Shown here one piece after another: positions 36,971-48,250 of a stretch of DNA of 60,000 nt. Made by a program: the position numbers and the translations under genes. Under the pieces are notes generated by a model. It saw only the letters and a program-made list of their open reading frames with translations. It was not told where the DNA came from and did not search any database. The stretch's first letter is position 1. Every line of letters begins with the position of its first letter. The DNA comes from Acanthaster planci. Its lineage: Eukaryota > Echinodermata > Asteroidea > Valvatida > Acanthasteridae. The stretch covers positions 970,206 to 1,030,205 of the forward strand of contig NW_019091421.1 in the NCBI RefSeq assembly GCF_001949145.1, written 5' to 3'.

Positions 36971-37145
36971 GCAGCTGTTCAAAAATCGGTATCTCACGAG
37001 TTTTGCCGTGAGTTCCTGTAAAACCCTGACGAGGAGGTGGTGTGTGATCCTGTTCCGAGAACAGTGTTCTTGAGTCGTGTTCCCGCCGTTCGAGCGTGAG
37101 ACAAGAAACCCCGTGTCAAGAACAGGCCGCCCGAACTCGACCATA
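36971..37145 (-). repeat. Repeat family 3, copy 3 (inverted to copy 1)
   Basis: From GCAGCTGTTC at 36971 to CCGCCCGAACTCGACC near 37143 it is the reverse complement of 33105-33276, with scattered differences over about 170 bp. Together the two copies bracket about 3.7 kb. Confidence 0.8.
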
Positions 37146-37489
37146 AACGCAGGTAGGTCTGTGCGCCGCGCGCTCAGGCTGGGGGGATTTGCACAGCGCC
37201 CGCAATGTGTGACATTGTACGTGGGTGGGGGATGCCGTTTTGTGCTAGTAGTTTTAAGGTCATCAGAGATAGAATCCGAAGTTAAACAAAACAGAGTACA
37301 AATGATTTATTCTGACGAGATGGAGGAAACGTGAAGGGACAAGGGATATTTTTCCGTGAAGCGAATTCTGACGACCCAAACTGTGACTCTTTGAGGCAAA
37401 TTGTTGGTTCTGAACAAAAAGACAAGGAGAGGAAACACAACTTGCAGATCCGGCAAATACTGCCTGCAGCCGGCTGCGGCAAAAACAGA

Positions 37490-37710
37490 GCCATGTTCCG
37501 TAGGCCCGATGGCCTTCGAGCTGGACCAAGAGAAAGCACTATTTTCTTAGCAATGGAGGGCGGCTCGTTTGGGCAGAGTCGAACTTCGCTGGTTCACAGA
37601 CGATTATGAAATGCACGCGTCAAGGTCGCATCGCTACCAGCAAATTAAACACTTCCGACCAATGTGGCTCTTTTCATCCGATGAGGGGGTGCTTCTACTC
37701 GAGGCAGAAA
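37490..37710 (-). repeat. Dispersed repeat family 1, copy d (minus strand)
   Basis: On the minus strand it reads CTCGAGTAGAAGCACC, AAAGAGCCACATTGG, CGTGCATTTCATAATCGT, GAACCAGCGAAG and TAGTGCTTTCTCTTGGTCC. This is the same block order as copies b and c. It confirms that the family is dispersed rather than only locally duplicated. Confidence 0.65.
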
Positions 37711-37714
37711 GGCA

Positions 37715-40000
37715 CAAGTATTCCATAAGCACTACTTAGTCATAGGCACTTGCATGCACCAATTCCGTAGTACAGGGACTTCGTGTTTCTAGCTATGCAC
37801 TATAGCTTGTTTAAAGTTTTTCGAAAAATCAACAATTTAAAGATAGAAGAAAACCGTTGTAAATTGTGAAGGACACTGCATGTTTCTACAGAAAGTTAGC
37901 AGAGGAAGTAAGGACACTCGTGGTACTTACCGAAGGAAAGTGACCGTAGAGTGCGAGTAAGAAAGATACCCGACGATCTCGATCAATTATTCAGATGCTC
38001 TTCGAAGATTTCATGTAACTTTAACCCGCGGGTAATCATATCCTGTTACACGCAACACTGCATGCATAACCAGCGGCAATTCGCAAGGATGGTAATTATT
38101 ACTTTGGTGTTTTATGGGGGAAAACTAAATCTAGTGAAGGAAAAACCGTCTCGTTGCTTACTTTTTGCTTCATGAAATGTATCCCCGCAGGCACGCCTTA
38201 TTATAACTGTCATTGAAAAGCCTGATAGCCACCTGCAAGGGTAACTGAACCCGAATAATAGGCCTACTAGATCATGTTACCGCGTGGAAGCAGATTCAAC
38301 ACTGAATTCGACGGAAACTGCACGAAAACGATCGAATAACTAATATTAACCAAAGACTGGATTTGAATTATTATGTGAGAAAAAACATACCAGAAAGAAT
38401 TAATTCCTGAGGTGACGAATTGAATATTCTATGCCACTAGACGAACCCGAATGGAGCTGAACATTCATTCTGTCACCTGATTATTCTTTCCACCTCCTTT
38501 ACCCTTTTGCTAATAGGGGGGGGGTTCTCAGGATTATTCCAAAAAGATTCTGTCGTAAATTAGATTTTTTTCAGCAAGGAGTGAATGAGATTTTATCAGC
38601 ATTAACAGGGCCACTTCCCACTCTTTTATCACTGGTTAATTTTATACAACTTCGTGGACGAACGGTCTGTTTGCTGATTTGAGTACTTTTTTGCGACCAG
38701 CATGGAGAGATTTTTTGGGTAATGTCGCTTCTAATGCACTGGTAGAGATACCAGCGTTTGTGCAGACCGGACCTTCCAAGAAGTTAGTGTGAAATTTGCT
38801 TTATTTTCAGGGTACAATCCTTAACTAGGATGTCACCACCGGTCTCAAGCAAGATCACGAAGGTGGGTAACGCTTGTCAACATATGACTCGCCCGCGGGC
38901 CCATTAGGCTAGTGTTTCCCCAGAGAGCAGGAGTTTTAAAACTCCGTATCCGGAGCTTGGCAACGCAAAAGTTCGTTTGTGTACATTTGCAGTTTTGTTT
39001 CTAATTCACTAAATGATTTGAAGTATACCGGTGATAATATGCCGTCCCACCTGTTTTTTCTCCTGTGTTGGGGGAAACTTTCCCTATCATATCATCCTGG
39101 AACACCTTCATTTATCGTGCATACACGTACTCATTTGTTACCACGTACGTACACGATAGATATCATGTACGTACTCGGTAGTTATCATGTACGTACGCGA
39201 TAGGGGCGAGAATTTTTTTATTATCGTGGCGGTAATACGCTTCCGCATGATTCTGTCCAATGTGTGCTCGAAAATATCATATCAAGCATCCTGAAACAGC
39301 TACCCTTCACATTTTGTCTCTCCTCAAGTCACGCACTTGTTCTAAACTGGTGACGGAAGTGAGGATACAGTACTGAAGTTTTCTTCGTTTGGCAAAGATT
39401 GTAAAAAAGCGGAGGCGTTTAAACTGTCTGCACTGTTTAAATACAGAGTAAAATTTAAGACACAAATTTCGTATTTAATGAAAGATATTGTTGCAATTAA
39501 AATTCCTATTCTTGGTTTTGCTAAAATAGTGAAGTTGCTTTGCTGTGGTAAACATTTGTGTGCCCCAAAATTGTTTTATGCGAGAAAACAGAGGGCGCCG
39601 TTCGCTGGGCTGTTTTGCAGAATCCAACCCCTAGCCATATGCACAGCACGCTCGCTTGGGTAAGTGCGTTTAGCGTTCCCGTTTCACAGTTGAACGCTGC
39701 TTTCTTCATCAAATTTAACAACCAGTGGGAACTGAAACAGCCACGGTATTGATTCAGAATGCGACAACGAGGGTTTACTAACATTACTATCCGCCCCCAA
39801 TTCTACTGCCAATCAATGGACTCTTTAAAGGAGCGTTTTCCAAATCATGATTTCGTCTGCGTTCCAGCAACAAAGCTCTTCGCGCAAGAGGGGCAAGATT
39901 CGGAAAAAGTCGAACAATGTTTCTCTGTGAAGTCACTGTTGAAGTTTTCTCAAATTCAAACGACGCCAAGCTTTTCTTTCCGGAATTTGGGCAGAATTTA
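37715..40000. other. Intergenic DNA, no gene seen
   Basis: No supported gene. It contains a poly-G tract (about 38516), a 22-bp tandem array at 39142-39203 and short chance frames. The frame 39759-40193 runs through a poly-G repeat element and is not credible as a gene. Confidence 0.5.
39142..39203. repeat. 22-bp tandem repeat, 2.8 units
   Basis: Units start CACGTACGTACACGATAG, CATGTACGTACTCGGTAG and CATGTACGTACGCGATAG, spaced exactly 22 bp. Each contains a GTAC-rich self-complementary core. Confidence 0.85.
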
Positions 40001-40005
40001 CCTGA

Positions 40006-40178
40006 GGCGGAACGGGGGGGCATGGGGGAGGCATTGCCCCCCCACCTTTGAGAAGGTAGTTATTTTGCTCCATTTTATAGGCCTACCAGCTGTTGCAGGT
40101 GCATTGCAACTTCATAATTGTATTCTTTTCAGTCTAATGGCCGGGGCTCCCCCCTACTTTTACAAACCGTTCCGTCGC
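40006..40178. mobile_element. Candidate small TIR element with poly-G/poly-C interior
   Basis: GGCGGAACGG at 40006-40015 is mirrored by CCGTTCCGTCGC at 40167-40178. Inside, a poly-G run (40014-40020) and a poly-C run (40037-40044) can pair. No target duplication is clear. Confidence 0.35.
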
Positions 40179-40755
40179 TGTTGGCGGAATTAAGTTTGGC
40201 CAGCTATTGTACCATTTGGTTGCATGTGAGTACTGTTTTTTCTAAGTTTAAAGTTGTTTGTGCGTTTTGTAGTGAATAGACATGAAACCAAAATATTTCT
40301 GCCCGGTTGTTGGCCCCTTTGCAAAGGCAACCAAACAACACGGTCTACGTGGAACGTAATGATATTGTGCATAATTGTGCGAGACAAGTGAATACAGTCC
40401 TTCACACTCTTAGCTAGACGATGCTTTTTATATTATCTTTTTTGTCTCCCTGCAAAACAATAGTAATCGAAAAGGATTCCCCCTCCTACTTTTCAGTAAA
40501 AGAGTTACTTCTCAGTATGTTTCAGTACATAATATTGACATAATCACTCTTGGCATCAACTTGTAAAGGTAAAAAGGGAATTCGTTTATTGGGTTTATGG
40601 TAAGACAAGAAATCAGTTCGAAGTCTGGTCGTTATTTATCGTGTCTTCCCGTGTGCACGATATTATAACGTCTGTAGTCCAATTCAAGGACACCGCCAGA
40701 AGAACTGGAATCCGGGTTCAGTCTATGCTCGAACGCAACAGCCCTACTGGTGGAT

Positions 40756-40833
40756 GTAGTTGCCGAGATTTCGGTAACTGAGTACCTTCTTCAGGACAAG
40801 AAAGTACTCAGTTACCAAAAGCTCGGCAATTAC
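40756..40833. repeat. Long hairpin, about 33-bp stem
   Basis: GTAGTTGCCGAG..GGTAACTGAGTAC on the left pairs with GTACTCAGTTACC..CTCGGCAATTAC on the right across a loop of about 12 bases, with a few mismatches. It could be a fold-back repeat or the terminal hairpin of a retroelement. A pre-miRNA is possible but the sequence alone does not show it. Confidence 0.8.
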
Positions 40834-40943
40834 ATGTTTTAGAGCACTTATTTATATTATATTCTTGTCAATATTCTGATCATGTTGCTACGCAGCCCTT
40901 CCATATTTCTCTGATCTACCGGTGGATGTGTCGCGAGGAATAG

Positions 40944-41220
40944 TATGGTGTACTATTTACGACAAACATTTCTCTCTCTCTCTCTTGCCTCCCTCCAGGC
41001 GACGCAACCAGACGACGCGACGGCACGGACGCTCCCTCGCGTCGTGCCGTCGGGTCACACCGTTGCCTTCTTGCCATTACGTTTGTACACACACGATGCG
41101 TCGCGTCGTGCTGTCTTAGATCCTTTCCATGTTGCACTTTTTTCCGCCTAAACGTCGCCCCTTCCGTTGCCCGTCCCGTCGTGCCGTCGTGCGTCGCACG
41201 TCGTGTGGTAGTACACCATA
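40944..41220. mobile_element. TIR element, 277 bp, with CGTCGTGCG-rich arms
   Basis: The exact 12-bp terminal inverted repeat TATGGTGTACTA (40944-40955) / TAGTACACCATA (41209-41220) bounds it. Inside each end are GC-rich, mutually complementary GACGACGCGACGGCACG / CGTCGTGCCGTCGTGCGTCG segments, plus a (CT)n run at 40971-40983. It has no credible coding frame. It is probably a non-autonomous DNA transposon. Confidence 0.75.
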
Positions 41221-42450
41221 ATTTGTTAAATTGCCCGACATTTCAGTGCATGATCCACGAGGCGCCACGACTAGTCCCCTCTCAAGACTGGCAATAGCAT
41301 CATTGTCCCATGATGCGAAAGTATATGATAAAAGTATACACCACGCAACCCCAGAAACAAATAAATTAATTCAAAAACACACAAAAACACGCGGCCTGAA
41401 ACAAAACTTGAAAATAACCCAGGCAGTGGACTAGCTAGAAAATGGAACAACCTACCGGTACTCATTTTATTTGCTTATGTTTAATGGGGCACATCTCTGA
41501 ATCACCAAAATCAAATAAGATTTTTAAAAGAGAGAAAGAAGGAGTATCATATCGTGATAAGATCCTCGTTTAAGCCACGTCAACTGCCAGTTGACACTTT
41601 ATTTTTTTGACAATGGTTTTATTTGCATGCACCATTTTTTGGGGTGCGGGTATACACTCTATAGCTATTGAGAAGGTGCTGTGAGTATGGAGGATATATG
41701 TTAAACGAAATTAAAGGAAATGTTCAATGATCAACCCACATCCCAGAGATCAGTCGAAATACCGTACAAACTTACTGGTACAATATAATGAGAATGTAAA
41801 CTTACTTTACAACTCTAAAAACGGCATTCCTAGTGATAGACGTACATCTAAAGCACAACAGGAGGGCGGAGAGTTACCGTACAGTATAGACAGCATTAGG
41901 AACTACACAATAAATATTTACTGCTACAAGCAGTGTTTTCAGAGACTTTATCTAAACCGGTCTACCATCAGCCACTTTGCTGATTCAAAAAGGAAAGGTG
42001 ATTCTAAAACAAAGCACCTGATCGCATATCATCTCGTCACTTCAAGGCAGCACCGAAAGAGGGCCAACCTTGCCTCACACTCGTCCCCTTTTGAAGTACC
42101 TCGTTCGCACCAGCAAAGACAGGTTGCACAGAATCGTTCAGGGGCGTCATGCCGTACAAAGCGTACTGATGATCTCCAACGACCTGCAGCCACTCGTTTC
42201 CATCGATACTGTCTGTACAAATGGAGACCAACGCCTGCAACGGGGTTCATTTTTAGTGTGCACTAGTGTTCATTCAGCGAATTCGTTACCGTATTACTTG
42301 ACATTCACAGGAAAACGTAAAAATGACGGGACACGGTAGGCAAGAAATTTATGTCATAGCTACACCTCCCTATGGACTTGAATATCTATAATTATACATG
42401 TGGTGAGCCAACAAATAGGAACAGGTATGGCTGTTTCATTCTGATGATTA
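41221..42450. other. Intergenic DNA with an unassigned open frame
   Basis: The plus-strand frame 41727-42266 (179 codons) has no recognisable domain, a lysine/arginine/serine-rich composition and competing long frames on the minus strand over the same bases (42029-42250). One frame of this length is expected by chance in the window, so I do not call it a gene. Confidence 0.4.
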
Positions 42451-42452
42451 AC

Positions 42453-42458
42453 TTTATT
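42453..42458 (-). promoter_or_regulatory. Poly(A) signal AATAAA, receptor D
   Basis: TTTATT on the plus strand is AATAAA on the minus strand, 285 bases beyond the receptor D stop codon. It is a plausible cleavage signal for that gene. Confidence 0.45.
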
Positions 42459-42742
42459 TAGCAACAGTCGAAATGAACGTGGCAATTAATCGATTAAAAT
42501 AATCCGTTGTTCGTACTCTGGTGTGATTTTTTGTTTAGGGGTTGACAATAAAATGACAAGTGCGTTAAAAGTGTTGAAGAAAAGTATGAAGACACTTCAC
42601 TAAGGGATTGATTAACGCTATAACGATCGCAACGTAGAATATAGCAAGTTTTCCGTAACTTTATAGCACTACTGTGCAAGTCTTGACTTTGGTGCTGTTA
42701 ATGGGGCAGTCGATGCTGCGGACGGAATCCTCAGTTTTACTC

Positions 42743-42865
42743 TTATTTCTTCCAGTGACAGCATCGGCAGAGGATGCGGAGAAATGATTGCTTGAATACA
42801 GGGTTGCAGATGGCATAGCAGAAGGGATTGGTGGCGCTGCTCAGATGAACTACGTACCCAACAAA
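42743..42865 (-). CDS. Receptor D, exon 2 (TM7 and C-tail)
   Basis: This is the final 40 residues and stop of receptor D. The acceptor on the minus strand is a TTTACTGCTTTTTTACAG tract ending at 42866. The coding sequence starts TTT GTT GGG, phase 0. It encodes TM7 with NPFCY (NPxxY), then CNPVFKQSF at helix 8 and a very short tail ending in CRCCHWKK. The Cys cluster is a possible palmitoylation site. The pattern HLSSxxNPxCYAxCNPxFK is shared with receptor B exon 2, showing paralogy. Confidence 0.9.
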   Translation of the reverse strand, partial: FVGYVVHLSSATNPFCYAICNPVFKQSFLRILCRCCHWKK

Positions 42866-45305
42866 CTGTAAAAAAGCAGTAAAGTCAAAATTGGTATCAA
42901 TTAGGAGGTGGCCGTTTTTTATCCCCCTCCCAGAATCCACTATTAATTAAGCATTCCAAAGTGAGAAGGAGCACGATCATTTTGCTAAAGTTTTGGGTGT
43001 AGCCTCTCTCCTTCCTCTAAAAATTCCATTTGGGCACTAAAAGTGGCATGCCTTTAATTAGATCCGGAAGTACCAATCGTTGCCGCACTGCATCATCTTC
43101 GTTCAGACACACAGAAATTGTATTGCTTTTCTCTCTCTTTACGGAGACTGCCTATTTTTATTCAACACAACTAATCCGTGAGTTAATGATTTGTTTATGG
43201 TTCAGTATTTGGTATAGGTTCAGTGGGTTACATTTATTTGAAACCACAATACGTATAAATACTACAAATAAAAGTTCTCGAGATTAAGCTCGGCACAATA
43301 GTTTTCAATTGCCCGTTACATTTAAGTTCAGTGCGTGTGGGGCACAAATACAAATAAATTATGTACGTTTTTATCATTTAAATGGCAAATTACGTCACAA
43401 AACTGCGTACAGAATCTAACAAATTCTTCTTGAAATGAAATGAGATCTTATTTCTTCATTTGTTCTTCGGTTAACATCAAACCTGATGACTTCTCAAGAC
43501 ACCCCTAATGTTCATTGAATACTGTCATGGGCATCGAGGGAGGGGAAGACGGCAGAGCGCTCTGACTACCGTTCAGCATTGTATTTGAGAATAGTGCAGA
43601 CTACATCCATGGGCGTAAAACTTCGAGGGATGGGGGTATATACCCCCCCACACACACACACACGCACACACGTTTTGGGGGGATGGCTATTGGATCACCC
43701 CATACACTTTTTTGTGGTGAGCAAAAAAGAGCGGATTGTGAAGAATTTTCAGACTTCCAGCGACTAATGAATTTTATCACTGGAAAAGGAACACACTTTA
43801 AAAGGTCATATGCCATTCTGAATACATATAACAGATGTACATCAATATCATGAATATCGACCACTATATAGAGTCATATGGTTCCCCCCTCCCACCGCTT
43901 TTCAAATTTTCATGGCTGGGTAAGTCATCCTCCACCATTCCCCATCCTCAACCCCCAATATCCGGGACGAATTTACGCCACTGACTACACCAGACACTTT
44001 GGTTTCTAAGTGGAAATTGTTTCACGGCAAGAAAACAATCTTGGGATTTTCTACACTACATGGGGAGATGAAAACCCGAAAGCCGACGATGAGACTGCGT
44101 GTGCAACACTGGAAACCCGTCGCTCACTCTTGTACTATTTGAATCAGCAACTTGAGGCTGGTCGTCTACTCGCTGTGTCTGTGACAGCCTTCGTCCATTA
44201 TTACGATACGCTGATAGCCTCAGAGATAGATGAGGGTGTCTCAAGTCAACGTGATGCAAAACTCGTTTGAGATGCATAGTCGTTGAACCTGATAACTGCA
44301 TACTGAACCTGACGATTCTACAGGGAGGGAGGGAGGGCATGTACAAGGGCATACCGTTTACCATGCTTGGCGTCGCCGAGATTTTTTTCGGGGGGGAGGC
44401 AAATCACTCATTAATCACTCATCAATAGCAAACTGACAGACAATTACCGGTGGAAGGGGTCTATTCCGAAGTATGTTCAAGCAAATTGATGATTTTAATC
44501 CCTTTTCCTCCCTGTTTTTGTTTCTTTTACCTTTTCTTTCTCCCCTTTTGTTATCATTTGGCCCCAGGCAAAAGTATCCCCTTGCTCCCACCGACAACGC
44601 ACATGTCATCTACGCAGCATGATGAACTTGACGTCTGGAACACTTCTTGTTCAGGAAATTGCCCACAACGACCTCGCACCAATCACAAAAGATGGTACAC
44701 TCATGCACCGACGAATGAGCTACTTCGGTGCTTGGCCAGAGAACTATTGAGGGCTGACATCCAACTTGTCCCAAGTTTGCGCGATAAATAACCTCAGTTT
44801 ATCTGCACTTCCATAAGCTACCAATGAAAATATTATTGGAATGAAGACTTTGTCTTGAATCGATTGAGGAAAATGAGTCCTAATTTGGGTTTGCTATATA
44901 ATGATATTACACTTAAAGTCAAATAGAATCATGGTACATGTTCAAATTTTGCCCTCTAAACGCTACGAAATAACTTTACTAACTAACTGTTAGATACAAC
45001 TTGACACATTCTGCAGCAAGTACCTGAATTGAACTAAAACGGAAGCGAAAGGTCATGTGACGCAACAGGAAACAAGTATTCGCAACGATCCGCAAGACTA
45101 GCCAGGAAACCTTAGTTTTATGAAACAAAACGTTCGGCATACTATATTTGATTGCAACATACACTTTTACGAATTTTGTCATTTTCATTATTGGCTTTTG
45201 CAAATTTGATTGACTTTTCTTGTTAACATTCTCCAGTTTCAATAAACGTTCCTGTTCACTGGTAAACTGGTAACCTGTTAGAAATAAAAATGTGTCATTA
45301 CTTAC
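42866..45305 (-). other. Receptor D intron (2440 bp)
   Basis: It is bounded by GTAAGT at 45305 and AG at 42867-42866 on the minus strand. It contains a hAT-like MITE (43608-43983), a CA microsatellite (about 43648-43672) and a GGGA run (about 44323-44338). Frames at 44010-44270 and 44450-44791 (plus strand) have no domain I recognise. Confidence 0.8.
43608..43983. mobile_element. hAT-like MITE, 376 bp, with 8-bp target duplication
   Basis: The left end CATGGGCGTAAA and the right end TTTACGCCACTG are inverted repeats. Flanking direct repeats ACTACATC (43600-43607) and ACTACACC (43984-43991) match at 7 of 8 bases. The 8-bp duplication and the CAnnGGCG-type TIR suggest a hAT-derived non-autonomous element. 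A CA microsatellite lies just inside the left end. It sits in the receptor D intron. Confidence 0.7.
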
Positions 45306-46592
45306 CCAGTTTACAAACGGATATCTTGGGATTCTTGTAGAAATTGTCAGAATGGAATAAAAGAACCAAGGGGTGCCCGAGATGACCATGACCGCGACGA
45401 TGTACGCCAAGGTACGGGTGGCTCGTCGGCTGCTTGTTAGACGCTTCTGGTGATAAGAGCTGTACGGCTCTCCTCGGGCTTGGCAATCAGTTGTAGTCGC
45501 TTGCTTCACATCTGGAATGATCTCGCTGTTGACTCGGTTGATATGTCTTCCTGTCACATCATCCCTGCTGGCCTCAGACTCCGTGACGTTCTCCTCCTCG
45601 GCCTTTATCTCTTCTTTCACTGAACACCGACGGTCGGCGTTGACTACATCTCGCAACTTGACGGGCAACTCTGGAATGGTCCCCAGATCGCAGGTTTTCA
45701 CTAAACTGGCTGTGTTAATTTGTTTCGCTCTGTTTCTAGGTCCTCTTTCCTTGTTGCGTTTACGAATGACTTTGAAGTAAATGAAGGCATACAAGATCGA
45801 CGTTCCAATGATTGGAATCCAGGAGATAAAAAGGGAGGATCCGAGGAGAAAGAATTTATTGCTCGCGTATGGTATGCGACATTCGTACGGTGGGACTGGA
45901 GCAAACACACCGTACTCGGGAAGAACGAGTATCACGACAGCCCACAGCAACATCGGAACCAGGAACCCGGGCAGAATCATCTTCAAAGCGTGTTTTTTGT
46001 TCTTTTCCTGAAGGTGCTTCAGCGGCATAATCGTGGCCCTGTATCTGTCCACGCAAATGATGAAAGTCAAGAGGAACGTGGCGTGGACAAACACGGTGTT
46101 GACGTAGATGAAAGCCCGGCAGACGACACTGCCGAACGGCCAGTAACCTACCAGGAAGGTTGCGTTTAGCAGTGCCGGGGTGACGCCGCCGCTGACTAGG
46201 TCGGCCACCGCCAGACCCACCAGGTAGTAATTGGTGTAGGTTTGGAGTTTTCTGGTAGTGGCGAATGAAACCAGTACGAGTATGTTGCCAGTAAGTGTGA
46301 TCAGCAACACCAGTCCGCAGAAGAGCGTCTTCAGGACGAAAATGTAGAGCGGTGAAGGGGGAAAGGCTGGGAGTTCGAAGGGTGGTACCACTGTGAAGTT
46401 TCCTGTGTCCGCAGTGAAGTTTGGTGTGTCGCTGGTGCTAAAATCTTCAGTCGCAGCAGATATGCTATTTGTTACAAAATTATCTTCTTCTGTCGGCTCG
46501 GGTGAAAATGTCATCGTTACAAGTTCTGTCATGACAGCGTACGTGTACGTATTTTTAATTTTGGCAGATTCAATTTCTGTTGCAGTCTCCAT
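45306..46592 (-). CDS. Receptor D: muscarinic-like orphan class A GPCR, exon 1 of 2
   Basis: This exon gives residues 1-429 of a 469-residue receptor. I chose the start METATE at 46592 because paralogues A and B start MET/MEA at the same distance from TM1; an in-frame ATG at 46697 would add 35 residues. The N-terminus is acidic and Thr/Ser-rich with N-glycosylation motifs (NFT). TM1 has N103, TM2 D131, TM3 starts at C158 and ends D182-R183-Y184, ECL2 has its Cys, and TM5 has Pro and Tyr in the family spacing. ICL3 is about 100 residues, charged, and lacks the NPAY motif of A and B. TM6 has SGTPWFF, so 6.48 is Gly. Position 3.32 is N165 rather than Asp. The donor TGG|GTAAGT at 45306/45305 is phase 0, the same place as in B. 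It is much more diverged than A is from B and lies in inverted orientation about 30 kb away. Confidence 0.9.
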
Positions 46593-46697
46593 TATAATGA
46601 AGCACTTTTTCACACGACCAAAACTTTGTCGCTGTGTTTCAAGCCGGAACTGTACGATCCACGCTCTGCTAGTCGTTGTGACGAACTGAAAATACAC

Positions 46698-48240
46698 CTA
46701 AATCTCCCTGGTTTGTATTTGTTGCTGTAAGTTTTTCCAATAACATGCACAACTACTACGCATGTACAAAGGAAAAAATCCATAATACATGAAGCACATG
46801 ATTGGTTCGTTTTCACCAGTACGCATAGCGCACAGCTTTTCTCCTCGATATGAATCTGTATGGTTACAAAACTGATTTACAGGGCCACGAACAGGATGAC
46901 GGAAACTTCGAACAGTTTGCTTTTATCTGTAACAAGCGTGGGTTGGTATACGCCACTGGGGATTGATCATTGATCAACCACGCAGGAAATCGTCGTTAGT
47001 TGTCTTCTTGTTTTGTGGCGTTGATTTTTTCTTTCTTTGTTGATGGTTTAGCAAAGCGGTCAGGTAATATATCCAGTCTCTTCTTAATTAAGCCTCGACC
47101 AGCGAGTTTGTGAGTTTTTACACGATGTATTAGCTGCCGGGAGGGTGCATCTTCACAGACCCGGCTATATATACGCTGTCTTTCTGGCAAATGACCACTG
47201 CACGCAAGGTTGATCTGCTAAGCCAAACGTCTTTTGTGGCCGTTTACTTGGCACGTACCTCAACCCATGTGTGGTCAATAATTACCGCCTCTCGAGGCTG
47301 TTTAGTGTAAAATAGGACAGATAACAACCTCATGGTCCCACCCTCCAACATGCAAAGGACCTGTATTTTCATCCAACTATTGGAAAGGAGAGTAGAGTTG
47401 TTACCAAGTCTATAAAACAATCATACTCGTAAATGGGCCTACGTATATTTTTTGGGTGTCTGTTTCTCCACTGAATATACCATTAATGCAGGCATTTTAA
47501 GTAGCCAGTGACATTATTGTTTGAACCGTTGCTCAGAACAGAAGAAATTTGAGAAACACTACATAATTTATTTTGAAATTTGATTGTTGTGCATTTTTAT
47601 AATTCCTTTTTGATACTAGCCTTGGTCTAGCCTTGTTAATCACAAATGTAAATTTGTCACAGTGCCGATTTCAGTACCCTTAACACCGGTCTAGTTTGTT
47701 CACTCATCTATGTCAATAACATCACAAGCTGTATACCATTGCAAAGAGAGCATTCTGCCCTTTCTAGAGATACATTTCTCTTTCCCATATATAAAGTAGT
47801 TTTGCTATTACAGTAATTTTTATCTTGGAGTACTTTTTATGTGGACACCGGTATGATCGCCGGCTGTGTGCTGAAAATAGAACTAATTAAAGTTTATAAC
47901 CTGCGGTCCCCCTCTTCCCCGCTTTGGAAACTGTTCGACTAAAAGTATCATGGAAGATTTTTGATGAAAATGATGGGCGTCACTGAATCCGACGAAGGAC
48001 AGACAATGGAATAGGGTCTCAGGTGATCGGAAATTAGTATTAGACCGCTCAGATTACGGTCTCCCGCCTCGGCTCAGACGAGCTAGGTGCGTTGTTTCCA
48101 TGATGAGACGATGGCGAGAGATCAATGTTCAGATGAGCAAATCCCAAATAAAATAAATTGAATCCCAGGCATATGCCAAGTTTTTTTTTTTTTTTGGGGG
48201 GGGGTTCTGATTTTCTTGCAGGATTTCCTAATTAGTGATT
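46698..48240. other. Divergent intergenic region between receptor D and the mesothelin-like gene
   Basis: The two genes are transcribed away from each other, so both promoters should lie here. A TATATATA box (47166-47173) suits the minus-strand gene. A poly-T/poly-G tract lies at about 48181-48208. No exon is seen apart from possible 5' untranslated sequence. Confidence 0.5.
47166..47173 (-). promoter_or_regulatory. Candidate TATA box for receptor D
   Basis: On the minus strand the context is GCGTATATATAGCCGGG, a good TATA match. It lies about 575 bases before the chosen receptor D start, which would need a long 5' UTR or a 5' UTR intron. Being palindromic, it does not fix direction. Confidence 0.25.
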
Positions 48241-48250
48241 TATTGAAATG

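Noticed and set aside
39759-40193. 144-codon frame
   Set aside because: It runs through poly-G/poly-C repeat DNA and a candidate TIR element.
41727-42266. 179-codon open frame
   Set aside because: No recognisable domain, overlapping long frames on the other strand, composition unlike a folded protein, and about one frame of this length is expected by chance in 60 kb.
44010-44791. Two open frames in the receptor D intron
   Set aside because: No domains, the opposite strand is also open, and they lie between clear intron boundaries.
46592-46697. Longer start for receptor D at 46697
   Set aside because: It would add 35 residues without a signal peptide. Paralogues start MET/MEA at the position equivalent to 46592.
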